Assembly (NCBI GenBank): GCA_036823295.1
Contig: DAISGD010000043.1
Span: 1 to 27,542 of the forward strand
Reading direction: 5' to 3'
Length of the DNA stretch: 27,542 nucleotides
Source: UBA4742 sp002403895
GTDB lineage: Bacteria; Actinomycetota; Acidimicrobiia; Acidimicrobiales; Acidimicrobilacustridaceae
The notes beneath the pieces were generated by a model. That model did not search any database. It was given only the letters and a program-made list of their open reading frames with translations, and was not told where the DNA came from. The stretch's first letter is position 1; the number at the start of each line of letters is the position of its first letter. Below are positions 1 through 8,272 of the stretch, piece by piece. The position numbers and the translations under genes were made by a program.

Positions 1-159
1 CTCCTCGCAGTTCTCCCCAGCCCGACACGCCCGCCAATGCGAACGAGTCTGCCGGTTCTCGCTCACTCGTCCGGGTGTGCAGGTACGGCGCTGGTTCGGC
101 CGCTGGGTGGGTGGAGCCAAATTGCCCAACTCGACCACTCCATCCCTCCGACGCCCCTC
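1..159. other. Left-edge stretch without a recognisable gene
   Basis: The first 159 bases lie downstream of the minus-strand gene that ends at 160. I see no convincing coding sequence, no RNA gene and no clear hairpin followed by a T-run. A plus-strand open frame starting at base 37 runs antisense to the membrane-protein gene and its translation looks like a shadow (Arg/Val/Pro-rich, no family resemblance), so I do not call it. Confidence 0.5.
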
Positions 160-609
160 CTAGCCGATGCGGCAGCTGGTGTAGTGGAACTGGTGGACCG
201 GCTCGCGGGGGAGGATGAGCTGGCCTCCAGCTTTGCTGGTGAAGGTTGCCTGCGTCGGGGTGTCGAAGTGCAGGGTGCCCTCGCTGTGGTGATACGGCGG
301 AGTCCCAGCCGTCGGCGGCGACGTGTCGAAGTCGCTGGGCAGTGTAGGACTCTCTCCTGCCCACCACCTGTACTTGCTGTGCGGGTCGCCCCAGAAGATG
401 GCGTTGGAGCAGTCGAAGTCGAAGCTCGCGGCCCGCGTCTGACCCGAGTAGTCAGGGGCGTGCGGCCCAGATACCCAAGAACCGATCCCCCATCCGGCGA
501 GCAGCACGAACCCCAGTACCGCCACCAAGCCGATCAGGTGTCGACGCCACCATGGGCGAGGACCATGCCCAACAGCCACGGCGGGCTCGCGGTCGCCCTC
601 GATGTCCAC
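160..609 (-). CDS. Small single-pass membrane protein, function unknown
   Basis: A 149-residue protein that I do not recognise. It has a short acidic N-terminus, a basic stretch (RPWWRRH, about residues 18-24), one hydrophobic membrane segment (about 25-45) and an outer part of about 100 residues rich in Trp, Tyr, His and Pro. By the positive-inside rule the C-terminal part should face outward. It contains two cysteines (in DFDCSN and near the end in YTSCRIG) that could form a disulfide. The GTG at 609 is the first start in this frame and lacks a clear ribosome site, so the true start is uncertain. It lies 130 bases downstream of the lipoprotein gene on the same strand, so the two may be co-transcribed. 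Nothing links it to the catabolic island. Confidence 0.55.
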   Translation of the reverse strand: MDIEGDREPAVAVGHGPRPWWRRHLIGLVAVLGFVLLAGWGIGSWVSGPHAPDYSGQTRAASFDFDCSNAIFWGDPHSKYRWWAGESPTLPSDFDTSPPTAGTPPYHHSEGTLHFDTPTQATFTSKAGGQLILPREPVHQFHYTSCRIG

Positions 610-739
610 CTTGTCATCATCGGCTGGTTCCTCTCCCTGGTGAGCGATGACTGACGTACTTTGCGCGCTTCTCCACAGCCTCGACCCTCCGACGAGGCGC
701 TATTGCCGGATACCCACTGCAGTGGGGCGGCTCCGCTGC

Positions 740-1327
740 CTACGGGCGCGTTGCCGAGAACGCAACCGGAGCAGTTGACGGGATACAGGGGCCAGTTCCG
801 GTGCCGTGGTAGACGGTCACCTGGTCCGGCCCGGGGCCGGTGATGATCACGGCGTCGAGGTCGGACGCTGTTGACGGTATTGAGGTGGACGTCATCGACG
901 GGCAGGCGACGGGGGCCCGGTTGCGGTAGGCGATGACCCACGCAGCGGCGTTCGTGATGTCAGGGACGCCGGGACCGATCTGCACCAGTTGGGGCGAGAG
1001 AGTGGCCACACCCGCGAAGGTCCTCGCCATGGAAAGGCCCCCAACCGCGTCGCCGACCACGTGCTGAGCCACGGCGAGGGCCTGGTCCTGGGAGACGTCG
1101 GATGGTGGGTCGCCGGCGAGCACGATCAGGGCGTTGTCGTCGGCCTCGAGCGGCGGGGCGAGTGGTCCCGCGGCCCAGCCCACGATCGGCTGCGGCGGTT
1201 GGCTTGTCGGAGGGACCGAGGTCTCGGCGGTGTCGCTCGCGTTGGACGCCGGGCGACTGCTCGTGCAACCCGCCGCCGCGACCAGCACCAACGCCACCAT
1301 CAGAACCGACCTGCGTCGAAGCACCAT
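740..1327 (-). CDS. Predicted secreted lipoprotein, function unknown
   Basis: A 195-residue protein with a classic lipoprotein signal: basic start MVLRRR, hydrophobic core, then the lipobox VAAAGC with Cys21 as the predicted lipidation site. A Ser/Thr/Pro-rich linker follows (about 22-50), then a domain I do not recognise. Two further cysteines (in APVACPS and GPCIPS) could pair. The ATG at 1327 is chosen over upstream in-frame starts because it begins the signal peptide and is preceded by a good ribosome site (GAGGGGGACG directly upstream). The frame stays open upstream to 1639, but that part reads as non-coding. It probably leads a two-gene envelope unit with the membrane protein downstream and is divergent from the CoA-transferase gene. 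Confidence 0.75.
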   Translation of the reverse strand: MVLRRRSVLMVALVLVAAAGCTSSRPASNASDTAETSVPPTSQPPQPIVGWAAGPLAPPLEADDNALIVLAGDPPSDVSQDQALAVAQHVVGDAVGGLSMARTFAGVATLSPQLVQIGPGVPDITNAAAWVIAYRNRAPVACPSMTSTSIPSTASDLDAVIITGPGPDQVTVYHGTGTGPCIPSTAPVAFSATRP

Positions 1328-1563
1328 CGTCCCCCTCGAGCTCTTGTTGACTATCCGACGATTCGCCCGAGCGGTCGGTTCCCTAGGGCTTCGTTGCTTC
1401 GAGGGCGGCGCACTTCGGCACCCTGTCCACAGGTGGATCCCGGTACCGAGGCGAGTAACAGCTGTGGGTTTTGTCAAGGGGGTTGTCGGGCGGTCGACAC
1501 AGTTCGGACCGACTTCGTACGGCACGATGACGCCATCTCCGCCAGCTGGGCAAGACTCTCGCT

Positions 1564-2568
1564 GTGCCGACTCGAGGAGTTCTCCACGGGGTGCGAGTGC
1601 TCGATCTGGGCATCTGGAGGCCCGTACCATTCGCCACACAGCTCCTCGCCGAGCTCGGCGCGGAGGTCACCAAGATCGAGCCGCCCGGTGGCGACCCGAT
1701 GCTGGTGTTCCCGACGCTCTACGACTCACTGAACAGTCGCAAGCAGGTGATCGAGGTCGACCTGAAGGACCCGGCCGGCCGCGAGTCAGTCGTGCAGCTC
1801 GCGGCTGACGTCGACGTCGCCGTCGAGGGTTTCAGGCCCGGTGTCGCCGACCGACTCGGCGTCGGCTACGAGGACATGCGCGCCCGCAACCGAGCGATCG
1901 TCTACTGCTCGATCAGCGGTTATGGACAAGACGGACCACTCGCGGCCGTTGTCGGCCATGACCTCAACTACCAGGCGTGGTCCGGGGCTCTCGCAGCCCG
2001 CGCCCCCGAGATCACAGGCGCGGGGATCCCCGTCGCCGACTTGGCCGGTGGCGCCTACGCCGCGATGGCCATCTGCGCGGCGCTCGTGTCTCGCGGACGA
2101 ACCGGCGCCGGCGAACGCATCGACGTCAGCATGAGCGATGTGCTGTTCAGCTGGGCAGCTCCCGAGACCGGCGGCGACCTGGCGTCCACTGACGACCCCG
2201 CGAGTCGCTTCCCGGGCTACGGCGCGTTCAAATGTGCTGACGGATTCATCACCCTCGGGATCGTCTCCGAGGATCCCTTCTGGAAGTCGTTGTGTGAGGT
2301 GATCGCCCTCCACGATCTGGTCGATCTCAACGTGACGGAACGGGCTGCCAACGGCCCCGAACTTCGACGTCGTGTGCGCAACGCGGTTGCTGGTTGGGCC
2401 CGTGACGAACTCGTCGCCGAGCTCGAACGGGCGGGCGTCCCGGCGGCTCCAGTCCTGACCTCGGGCGAAGCGGCTCGCAGCGAGCATTTCCTGTCGCGAG
2501 GCGTCTCGCGCCTCCGCCCAGATGGCACCATCGAGCTGAACCACCCTGTCCGCTTCGAACGCAGCTGA
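1564..2568 (+). CDS. CaiB/BaiF-type CoA transferase, alpha-methylacyl-CoA racemase-like
   Basis: A class III CoA-transferase-fold protein of 334 residues. The N-terminal Rossmann part carries VLDLG and the LGAEVTKIEPP motif. GHDLNYQAWSG (His132) and VADLAGGAY (Asp159) match the catalytic His and Asp of 2-methylacyl-CoA racemases, and FRPG (Arg91) is also conserved. This suggests epimerisation of 2-methyl-branched acyl-CoAs, or CoA transfer; I favour the racemase because His132 is present. The family usually runs to about 360-400 residues. This copy stops just after the HPVRF motif, so it lacks the usual C-terminal tail and may be truncated. The start is GTG with no clear ribosome site. It lies outside the palindrome-marked units, but its chemistry fits branched side-chain degradation next door. 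Confidence 0.85.
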   Translation: MPTRGVLHGVRVLDLGIWRPVPFATQLLAELGAEVTKIEPPGGDPMLVFPTLYDSLNSRKQVIEVDLKDPAGRESVVQLAADVDVAVEGFRPGVADRLGVGYEDMRARNRAIVYCSISGYGQDGPLAAVVGHDLNYQAWSGALAARAPEITGAGIPVADLAGGAYAAMAICAALVSRGRTGAGERIDVSMSDVLFSWAAPETGGDLASTDDPASRFPGYGAFKCADGFITLGIVSEDPFWKSLCEVIALHDLVDLNVTERAANGPELRRRVRNAVAGWARDELVAELERAGVPAAPVLTSGEAARSEHFLSRGVSRLRPDGTIELNHPVRFERS

Positions 2569-2657
2569 TTTGGGGGCCGCCACCGCACCAGGCTTGTGGC
2601 CGTGCCTCCTCGGCGCGCAAGGACCGCGGTGCGGCAAGAGGATGCCCGACCGTACGG

Positions 2658-3446
2658 TCAGGCTCGATCGCGTGCCTCCCAGGCGCGCAGGGCGGCGGCG
2701 ACCGACCCGTTCGTCGCCACCTTCAGGTCGCGGGCGAGCCGGGCCAGCAGCCGCACCCGCATCGGGTTGCCCGCCACGAAACGGGTCACGGCGGCCAGGT
2801 TGGGCGAGCCGTCGGGTCGGGCCAGGCCGAGGATTGCATCGTCGACCGCAGGGTCGAAGGCATCGTCGCTGATCCCGCGGAAGACGGACCACTCGCACCC
2901 GTGGTCCTGGCACACCCGGGCGATCGCCGCCGTCTCCATGTCGATGGCCGTGGCGCCCTCGGTCCGGAGCCGGCCCAACACCTCAGTGTCGGTGATGAAG
3001 TCGCCGCTGGTGATCAGCCTGCCGCTGGCCGGCGTGGCCTCGCCCGGGCTCGGTCGGAACGTGGCTCCGTCGGCGTAGTCGATCACGACCTCGGGGATGA
3101 CGACGTCGCCCACTTTGACCCCGATCCCCATCCCGCCGGCTACTCCGATCACGACCAGATGCTCGACGTCGTAGCGGTCGAGGAGCTGCTCGGTCCGCCG
3201 TGCCGCCCGGGTGGTGCCGATGCCGGTCAACGAGGCGACGACGTAGCGCCCCGCGAACGTGCCGGTGTAGATCGGCGGGTCCCCATCGGAGATACGGCGG
3301 AGCGAGAGCGTGCGCTGCAGCGGACGGAACTCGGACGGCATCGGCGCCAGGAAGGCGAGTGGCCGGGTCGGCTTCTGGCTGGGCACGCCACCAGCTTGCC
3401 CGATGGCGGATGGGTCGGGCACGGGGCGACCGGTGGCCGCGCTCAC
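2658..3446 (-). CDS. Nucleosidase of the phosphorylase superfamily (MTA/SAH nucleosidase-like)
   Basis: A 262-residue protein of the PNP/UDP phosphorylase fold. Visible landmarks are AFLAPMPSEF (31-40, with Glu39 where MTA/SAH nucleosidases have an active-site Glu), the glycine-rich VIGVAGGMG (99-107), the nucleoside-binding IDMETAAIA (168-176, Glu171) and RGISDDA (190-196, Asp194, the position of the catalytic acid). It should cleave the N-glycosidic bond of a purine nucleoside; the exact substrate (MTA, SAH, futalosine-like or other) is not decidable here. The GTG at 3446 overlaps the upstream FadD stop by 4 nt (GTGA), implying translational coupling. It is the last gene of the crotonase-sulfatase-FadD unit, an unusual place for a nucleosidase. 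The roughly 30 N-terminal residues before the fold are extra. Confidence 0.8.
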   Translation of the reverse strand: MSAATGRPVPDPSAIGQAGGVPSQKPTRPLAFLAPMPSEFRPLQRTLSLRRISDGDPPIYTGTFAGRYVVASLTGIGTTRAARRTEQLLDRYDVEHLVVIGVAGGMGIGVKVGDVVIPEVVIDYADGATFRPSPGEATPASGRLITSGDFITDTEVLGRLRTEGATAIDMETAAIARVCQDHGCEWSVFRGISDDAFDPAVDDAILGLARPDGSPNLAAVTRFVAGNPMRVRLLARLARDLKVATNGSVAAALRAWEARDRA

Positions 3447-4975
3447 GGGCTCTCGGCCCGACCCGTCTCGGCCGTGGTCTTGGACGAGATGAGCTCGACC
3501 AGCACCGATCGGGGGAGCTTGCCCAGCTCGTTGGCCGGCAGCGCGTCGACGAACACCACGACCTCGGGGAGCTTGAACGGCGCCAGCCGGCCCCGGCACC
3601 AGGATCGGAGCCCGTCAGCCGTGGGTCGCCTGGCGCCCGGTCGGAGCACAATGGCCGCGCCGACCCGCTCGCCCATCTCGGCGTCGGGCAGCCCGGTGAC
3701 GGCCACATCGGCGACGGCCGGGTGGGCGCGCAACACGTCGGCCACCTCGGACGGCGGGAACTTCTCGCCCCCCCGGTTGACGACATCGGATCGCCGTCCG
3801 ACCGGGTAGACGAAGCCGTCGGCGTCTCGGCGGGCGAGGTCGCCCGTTTGGAGCCACCCCTTCGCCGCGCCGGCGTCGCCGTCGCCCCCATCGTCGGGCG
3901 CCCTCACGTTCTGGGTCGACCGGACCCAGATCTCACCGACGTCCCTGGTGGCCGCATCGGTCCCGGTGGTCGGATCGACGATACGGATCTCGACACCCGG
4001 GAGCGGGCGCCCGACCGAGCCGAGACGGCGCGGGTCGCGGTGGTCGGCCGGGGAGAGGGTCGTGTAGGCACCAAGCGTCTCGGTCTGGCCGAAGACGTTG
4101 GCGAACCCGGCGTCGGGCCACTGCTCCATGGCCCTGGCGATGAGCTCGGTGGGTGCCGCGGCCGCCCCGTAGGAGATCATCTTGATCGACGACACGTCGG
4201 TCGTCCCGAGGTCGGGGTGGTCGAGGATGCGGGCGAGCATGGTCGGCACCAGGAACGCGGAGCTGACCCGGTGGCGCTCGACCAGGGCCAGCCACCGACC
4301 GGCATCGAACCGGGGTTGAATGACCGTGGTGTCGCCGCCGTAGAGGTTGAGCAGCAGACCGAGGATGCCCCCAACGTGGAACGACGGGACGCACATGATC
4401 GTCACGCTGGGTCGGCGGCCGGTCTCGAACGGGCCGCGGTAAGCGCGGATCCGGGCGGCGACGGCCCGGTGGCTGATGGGGACAGCTTTGGGCAGCCCGG
4501 TCGTGCCGCTCGTGAACAGCACCAAGGCCTCCGCCCCGCCGCCCGGCGCCCGAGCGGGGGTCTCGCCCGGCGACGCCTCTGGCTGCTGGAGCACGAGTGC
4601 GTCCCCGCCGAGGGCCTCGCTGAGCGCGGCCGAGGCCTCGCCGCCGGCGACGGCGACCGACGAGCAGCCGGACGAGGTGACGAGCTGGGCCAGCTCCCCG
4701 CTCGTGAGCAGGGGGTTCATCTGGGCGGTGGCGGCCCCGAGGTGGGCGGCGGCGAGGGTCGCAGCGGTGGCTCGGACGCCGCCCCAGTCGGCCAGCGCCA
4801 CGCGCATGCCCGGGCCGACACCGCGCCCGGCGAGCGTCGCGGCCCACCACATCGTCGCTTCCCGCAGGTCGCCGAAGGAACTCCTCGGTGCCTCGTCGAA
4901 GATGAGCGCGGGCCGCTGGGGCTCACCGTCGGCCGGGCCGTCGAGCACGCCGGCGATGTTGGCCAGGTCGGTCAC
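3443..4975 (-). CDS. Acyl-CoA synthetase (class I adenylate-forming, FadD family)
   Basis: A 510-residue ANL-family ligase that activates a carboxylic acid to its CoA thioester through an acyl-AMP. Motifs in order: P-loop LFTSGTTGLPKAV (153-165), SYGAAAAP (268-275), FGQTET (295-300), TGDL (377-380), hinge GRRSDVVNRGGEK (393-405) and the C-terminal catalytic Lys486 in NELGKLPRS. All core residues are present, so it should be active. The chain length is typical of medium-chain or side-chain FadDs; the substrate is not predictable. An acidic Gly/Asp-rich loop at 360-370 looks like a local expansion. GTG at 4975 overlaps the sulfatase stop (GTGA), and its own stop overlaps the nucleosidase start, so translation of the three is probably coupled. 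It likely activates the acid derived from the sulfatase product. Confidence 0.92.
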   Translation of the reverse strand: MTDLANIAGVLDGPADGEPQRPALIFDEAPRSSFGDLREATMWWAATLAGRGVGPGMRVALADWGGVRATAATLAAAHLGAATAQMNPLLTSGELAQLVTSSGCSSVAVAGGEASAALSEALGGDALVLQQPEASPGETPARAPGGGAEALVLFTSGTTGLPKAVPISHRAVAARIRAYRGPFETGRRPSVTIMCVPSFHVGGILGLLLNLYGGDTTVIQPRFDAGRWLALVERHRVSSAFLVPTMLARILDHPDLGTTDVSSIKMISYGAAAAPTELIARAMEQWPDAGFANVFGQTETLGAYTTLSPADHRDPRRLGSVGRPLPGVEIRIVDPTTGTDAATRDVGEIWVRSTQNVRAPDDGGDGDAGAAKGWLQTGDLARRDADGFVYPVGRRSDVVNRGGEKFPPSEVADVLRAHPAVADVAVTGLPDAEMGERVGAAIVLRPGARRPTADGLRSWCRGRLAPFKLPEVVVFVDALPANELGKLPRSVLVELISSKTTAETGRAESP

Positions 4976-7257
4976 TGGGCCCGCATCGCTTGCTCAACCT
5001 GGGCGCGGAGGTCGAGGACCGTTTCGCCCTCGACGTCGACGACGACGCGATGCAGCGTGCCGGTGAATGGGAACGGCGACGCGTAGTCGGCCACGACCGG
5101 GAGGGCCATCGAGTACCCCACCGTGAGCCCGTCGCCGCAGATCGACCATCGGGTGATCGTGAAGCGGGGCACCTCCACCGAACCGGCGGCCGCACCGTCG
5201 ACCAGCAACGTGGCCACGCCTCCCGATCCGGGGCCGTGCTCGTAGCGGACCTCGAGATCGTGACGACCGGCGGGCACCGCCACGTCGGACACGACGCGGG
5301 ATTCCTCCAGGGCGACGAAGTTGTGGGCGTAGCTGAGCCGCCCGTCGGCCAGCCACAGTACCCAGCCGCCGTGGCCCGATCCCTGACTCACGAGCACTCC
5401 TTCGGCTCCTGCGTCGGGGATGTCGACCTCGGCCACGACCCGGTGGGTGCGGCACCGCACGTTGACGGCGGCTGCCTCGTCGACGGGACCGGTACCGGGC
5501 CAGTACCGGTAGCGACCTCGTGGCGGGGTGACCGGCTCACGAGCGATCGCCTCGAAGAACGGGCTCGAGTCGACCGGAAGCACCTGGTACCGCTCGGCCT
5601 CCACCCACCACCGATCGACCATCGCCTGCAACCGCTCGGGCTCGGCGTCAGCCCGGTTGTGGCACTCGGCCGGATCGACCCGCACCTCATAGAGCTCCCA
5701 CCGGTCGGCATCGGAAGCCGTCTCACCGTCGAGCATCGAGACGTGCGTGACCGCCTTCCAGCCCTCGTGGTAGAGCGCCCGGCACCCGAACATCTCGAAG
5801 TACTGCGTGGCGCGGACCTCGGGCGCGTCGACCGAGGCGAACGTCGAGCGGATGCTGACGCCCTCGATCGGCAGCTGGGTGACGCCGGCGAGCTCGGTCG
5901 GTGGCGCCAACCCCACGGCGTCGAGGATGGTGGGTAGCAGGTCGATGGCGTGGACGTACTGGCGGCGGACCTCACCCCGCGCCGCCAGCCCGGCGGGCCA
6001 GTGGACGATGAGTGGGTCGCACACGCCGCCCTCGTGCACTTCGCGCTTCCACCGCCGGAACGGGGTGTTGCCGGCGACGGTCCACCCCCACGGATAGTTG
6101 TTGTGGATCTGCGGGCCACCGATCTCGTCGATGCGCTCCAGGGCCTCGGCCACCGGGCGTTCGGCCAGGTTCCACGGGCGGGCATCGTTGATCGAGCCGG
6201 TGGGGCCGCCCTCACTCGACGCCCCGTTGTCGGACAGCACCATCACGAGCGTGTCATCGAGCTCTCCCAGCTCGGCCAGGAAGTCGAGCACGCGACCGAT
6301 CTGGGTGTCGGCGTGGGACAACATGGCGGCGAAGCACTCCATGTAACGGGCGTACAACCGCCGCTCGTCCGGGCCGAGCGCGTCCCAGGGCGGCACCCAG
6401 TCGGGGCGGGGCGAGAGCTCCACGCTCTCGGGCAACAGCCCGTCGCGGAGCTGGCGCTCGAACGTCTCAGCTCGCCAGACGTCCCAGCCCCGGTCGAAGC
6501 GGCCCCGGTAGCGATCGATCCAGGGCCGGGGTGCCTGGTGGGGGGAGTGGCAGGCGCCCATCGCGAGGTAGAGCAGGAACGGCTGGGTGGGCTCGACGTG
6601 GCGCAGGTCGGCGACGAACTCGATGGCCCGGTCGGCGAGGTCCTCGCTCAGGTGGTAGCCGTCCTCGGCCGAGCGCGGGGGAGCCACCCGGTGGTTGTCG
6701 TAGGTCAAGGCCGGCTCGAACTGGTTGGTCTCACCGGAGAAGAAGCCGTAGAAGCGCTCGAAGCCGCGGCCCAACGGCCAGGTCGACCGCGACGCACCGA
6801 GGTGCATGTCCTCCTCTGGGGTCAGGTGCCACTTGCCGACGGCGTAGGCCGCGTAGCCCTGGGGCACCAACATTTCGGGCAGCATCCCCGCCGAGCGGGG
6901 GATGCGGGCGTCATAGCCCGGGAACCCGGTGGCCAGGTCGGTGATGCGCCCCATGCCGACCGAGTGGTGGTTTCGGCCGGTGAGCAGGCAGGCGCGGGTG
7001 GGCGAGCAGAGCGCGGTGGTGTGGAAGTTCGAGTAGCGCAGGCCTCCGGCAGCCAGGGCGTCGAGGCGGGGGGTGGCCAGATCGGACCCGAAGCAGCCGA
7101 GCTGGGCGAAGCCGACGTCGTCGAGCACCACCACCACCACGTTGGGAGCGCCGGCGGGCGGGCGCACCCTCGGCGGCCACCACGCCTCGGCGTCGGCCCG
7201 GTACCGCCCGATCACGCCCCCGAACTTCACACCCTCGAACTGCATTGCATCGCCCAC
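4972..7257 (-). CDS. Large cytosolic type I (formylglycine) arylsulfatase
   Basis: A 761-residue sulfatase that hydrolyses a sulfate ester to an alcohol and sulfate. The formylglycine motif CSPTRACLLTGR begins at Cys84. The other residues of the classic active site (as in Pseudomonas arylsulfatase) can be matched: Asp46/Asp47, Arg88, Lys142/His144 in GKWHL, His237, Asp343/Asn344 in SDNG and Lys404. The C-terminal part (about 570-761) is an extra beta-rich domain like that of the long mycobacterial AtsA/AtsD enzymes. No signal peptide is visible, so the substrate must enter the cell first, in keeping with the ABC importer in this island. Activity needs a formylglycine-generating enzyme, which is not in the window. 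GTG 7257 (or ATG 7245) lies 12 bases after the crotonase-like gene; the stop overlaps the FadD start. Confidence 0.93.
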   Translation of the reverse strand: MGDAMQFEGVKFGGVIGRYRADAEAWWPPRVRPPAGAPNVVVVVLDDVGFAQLGCFGSDLATPRLDALAAGGLRYSNFHTTALCSPTRACLLTGRNHHSVGMGRITDLATGFPGYDARIPRSAGMLPEMLVPQGYAAYAVGKWHLTPEEDMHLGASRSTWPLGRGFERFYGFFSGETNQFEPALTYDNHRVAPPRSAEDGYHLSEDLADRAIEFVADLRHVEPTQPFLLYLAMGACHSPHQAPRPWIDRYRGRFDRGWDVWRAETFERQLRDGLLPESVELSPRPDWVPPWDALGPDERRLYARYMECFAAMLSHADTQIGRVLDFLAELGELDDTLVMVLSDNGASSEGGPTGSINDARPWNLAERPVAEALERIDEIGGPQIHNNYPWGWTVAGNTPFRRWKREVHEGGVCDPLIVHWPAGLAARGEVRRQYVHAIDLLPTILDAVGLAPPTELAGVTQLPIEGVSIRSTFASVDAPEVRATQYFEMFGCRALYHEGWKAVTHVSMLDGETASDADRWELYEVRVDPAECHNRADAEPERLQAMVDRWWVEAERYQVLPVDSSPFFEAIAREPVTPPRGRYRYWPGTGPVDEAAAVNVRCRTHRVVAEVDIPDAGAEGVLVSQGSGHGGWVLWLADGRLSYAHNFVALEESRVVSDVAVPAGRHDLEVRYEHGPGSGGVATLLVDGAAAGSVEVPRFTITRWSICGDGLTVGYSMALPVVADYASPFPFTGTLHRVVVDVEGETVLDLRAQVEQAMRAQ

Positions 7258-7269
7258 TGCGTACCCCAG

Positions 7270-8103
7270 CTACCAGCCGCGGAACACGGGGTCGCGGCGC
7301 TCGGTGAAGGCCTGCATGCCCTCCGCCGCGTCCTGCGTGGCCACCACGAGCTCCTGGAAGTACGCCTCGTCGTCGAAGCTCTGGTCGCGGCTCGACTCGA
7401 AACTGCGGTTGGCCAGCCGCTTGGTCATGGCGATCGCCCGGGTCGGCAGGGACAGGAAGGCGACGGCCAATTCGTCGACCGATGCGTCGAGGTCGGCGGC
7501 CGGCACCACGCGGTTGACGAGACCGATGCGATCGGCTTCGTCGGCTCGGCAGTCGCGCCCGAGCATCAGCAGCTCCTTGGCCCGGTGCAGCCCCACGAGC
7601 CGAGGCAGGAGGTAACAGCCACCGGCGTCGGCCATGATGCCCCGCCGCACGAACACCTCGATGAACTTGGCCGTGTCGGCCATCACCACCAGATCGCAGG
7701 CGAGGGCCAGCTGCGCGCCACCCCCGGCGGCGGTGCCGTTGACCGCAGCGATGACCGGCCGCTCGCAGTCGAGCACCGAGGACACCAGGCGCTGCCAGCC
7801 GGTGCGGATGAGGCGGGCCGCGTCCCCACCCGCCCGGTCCGGTGCGCCCTCGGGTCTCGGGGCTGAGGGCCGCTGGGGCCCGCCCAGCGCGGCGCCGGTG
7901 CAGAAGTGGCGGTCACCGGCGCCCCGGAGCACGACGGCGCGGACCCGCAGGTCCCCGGAGATCTCGGCGAAGCGCTCGGCCAGCCGGTCGCGCATGGTGG
8001 CGGTGAGAGCATTGCCGCCGTCGGGGCGGTCGATGGTGAGCCGAGCGATGCCCCCGGTCAACTCGTAGCGGATCAGCTCGTCGACGTCGCGCTCATCGGC
8101 CAT
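7270..8103 (-). CDS. Enoyl-CoA hydratase/isomerase family protein with atypical active site
   Basis: A 277-residue crotonase-fold protein. The oxyanion-hole region HFCTGAALGG (66-75) and NGTAAGGG (122-129) are clear. The two hydratase glutamates are missing: GGGAQLA puts Gln131 at the Glu144 position of rat crotonase, and Phe151 sits at the Glu164 position. MADAGG offers Asp159, as in PaaG-type or isomerase members with a DAGG/DGGG motif. I therefore read it as an isomerase or another crotonase reaction rather than a standard hydratase. The C-terminal end GMQAFTERRDPVFRGW is family-typical. The ATG at 8103 has a strong ribosome site (GAGGAGGGACG). It is the first gene of the unit with sulfatase, FadD and nucleosidase, starting from the control region that contains the 8163 palindrome. 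Confidence 0.88.
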   Translation of the reverse strand: MADERDVDELIRYELTGGIARLTIDRPDGGNALTATMRDRLAERFAEISGDLRVRAVVLRGAGDRHFCTGAALGGPQRPSAPRPEGAPDRAGGDAARLIRTGWQRLVSSVLDCERPVIAAVNGTAAGGGAQLALACDLVVMADTAKFIEVFVRRGIMADAGGCYLLPRLVGLHRAKELLMLGRDCRADEADRIGLVNRVVPAADLDASVDELAVAFLSLPTRAIAMTKRLANRSFESSRDQSFDDEAYFQELVVATQDAAEGMQAFTERRDPVFRGW

Positions 8104-8140
8104 CGTCCCTCCTCATGCTCGTTGCTCACCCCGGGTGCTC

Positions 8141-8146
8141 AGCGTA
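8141..8146 (-). promoter_or_regulatory. Candidate -10 box for the crotonase-sulfatase-FadD operon
   Basis: On the minus strand these bases read TACGCT, fitting the actinobacterial TANNNT -10 box. They lie between the 8163 palindrome and the ATG at 8103, leaving a leader of about 30 nt with a ribosome site. The overlapping plus-strand TAGTGT (8145-8150) could serve the divergent SDR gene, but this is weaker. Confidence 0.35.
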
Positions 8147-8162
8147 GTGTGCGCCGGAAGAA

Positions 8163-8180
8163 CCTGACATGCGTGTCAGG
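8163..8180. promoter_or_regulatory. Operator palindrome, perfect copy (CCTGACA-N4-TGTCAGG)
   Basis: CCTGACATGCGTGTCAGG is a perfect 7-bp inverted repeat around a 4-bp centre. It sits in the 169-bp space between the divergent crotonase-like gene (ATG 8103) and the SDR gene (GTG 8273), so one bound dimer could control both large catabolic operons. It matches copies at 11465, 17185, 25428 and 26226. The size and symmetry suit a TetR-family dimer, and a TetR gene is encoded at 25532-26197. Direct evidence is the repeat itself; the identity of the binding protein is inferred. Confidence 0.8.
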
Positions 8181-8272
8181 TCGAGTTCGACGGTCCACCC
8201 TGTGGACGGGATAGCCGACGGCGAAGCTGCCGCCGGTGGACGTGACGAGTGCGAACCTGAAGGGGAGACACC

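Noticed and set aside
438..456. CTGAC...GTCAG palindrome resembling the operator inside the membrane-protein gene
   Set aside because: The spacing between the 5-bp arms is 7 instead of the 6 seen in all other copies, it lies inside coding sequence, and no promoter is nearby.
37..654. Plus-strand 205-codon open frame
   Set aside because: Antisense to the membrane-protein gene, with low-complexity Arg/Val-rich translation and no family features.
958..964. TGTCAGG half-site in the lipoprotein gene
   Set aside because: No matching opposite arm at the required distance; expected by chance.
2648..2659. 12-bp perfect palindrome GACCGTACGGTC at the nucleosidase stop codon
   Set aside because: No loop, no T-run and no second copy noticed; too short to call a terminator or operator.
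3200..5086. Plus-strand 628-codon open frame antisense to the FadD gene
   Set aside because: A GC-rich shadow frame; the minus strand encodes a complete ANL ligase with all motifs.
5950..7866. Plus-strand 638-codon open frame antisense to sulfatase and crotonase-like genes
   Set aside because: Spans two well-supported minus-strand genes and has a Val/Gly/His-rich shadow composition.
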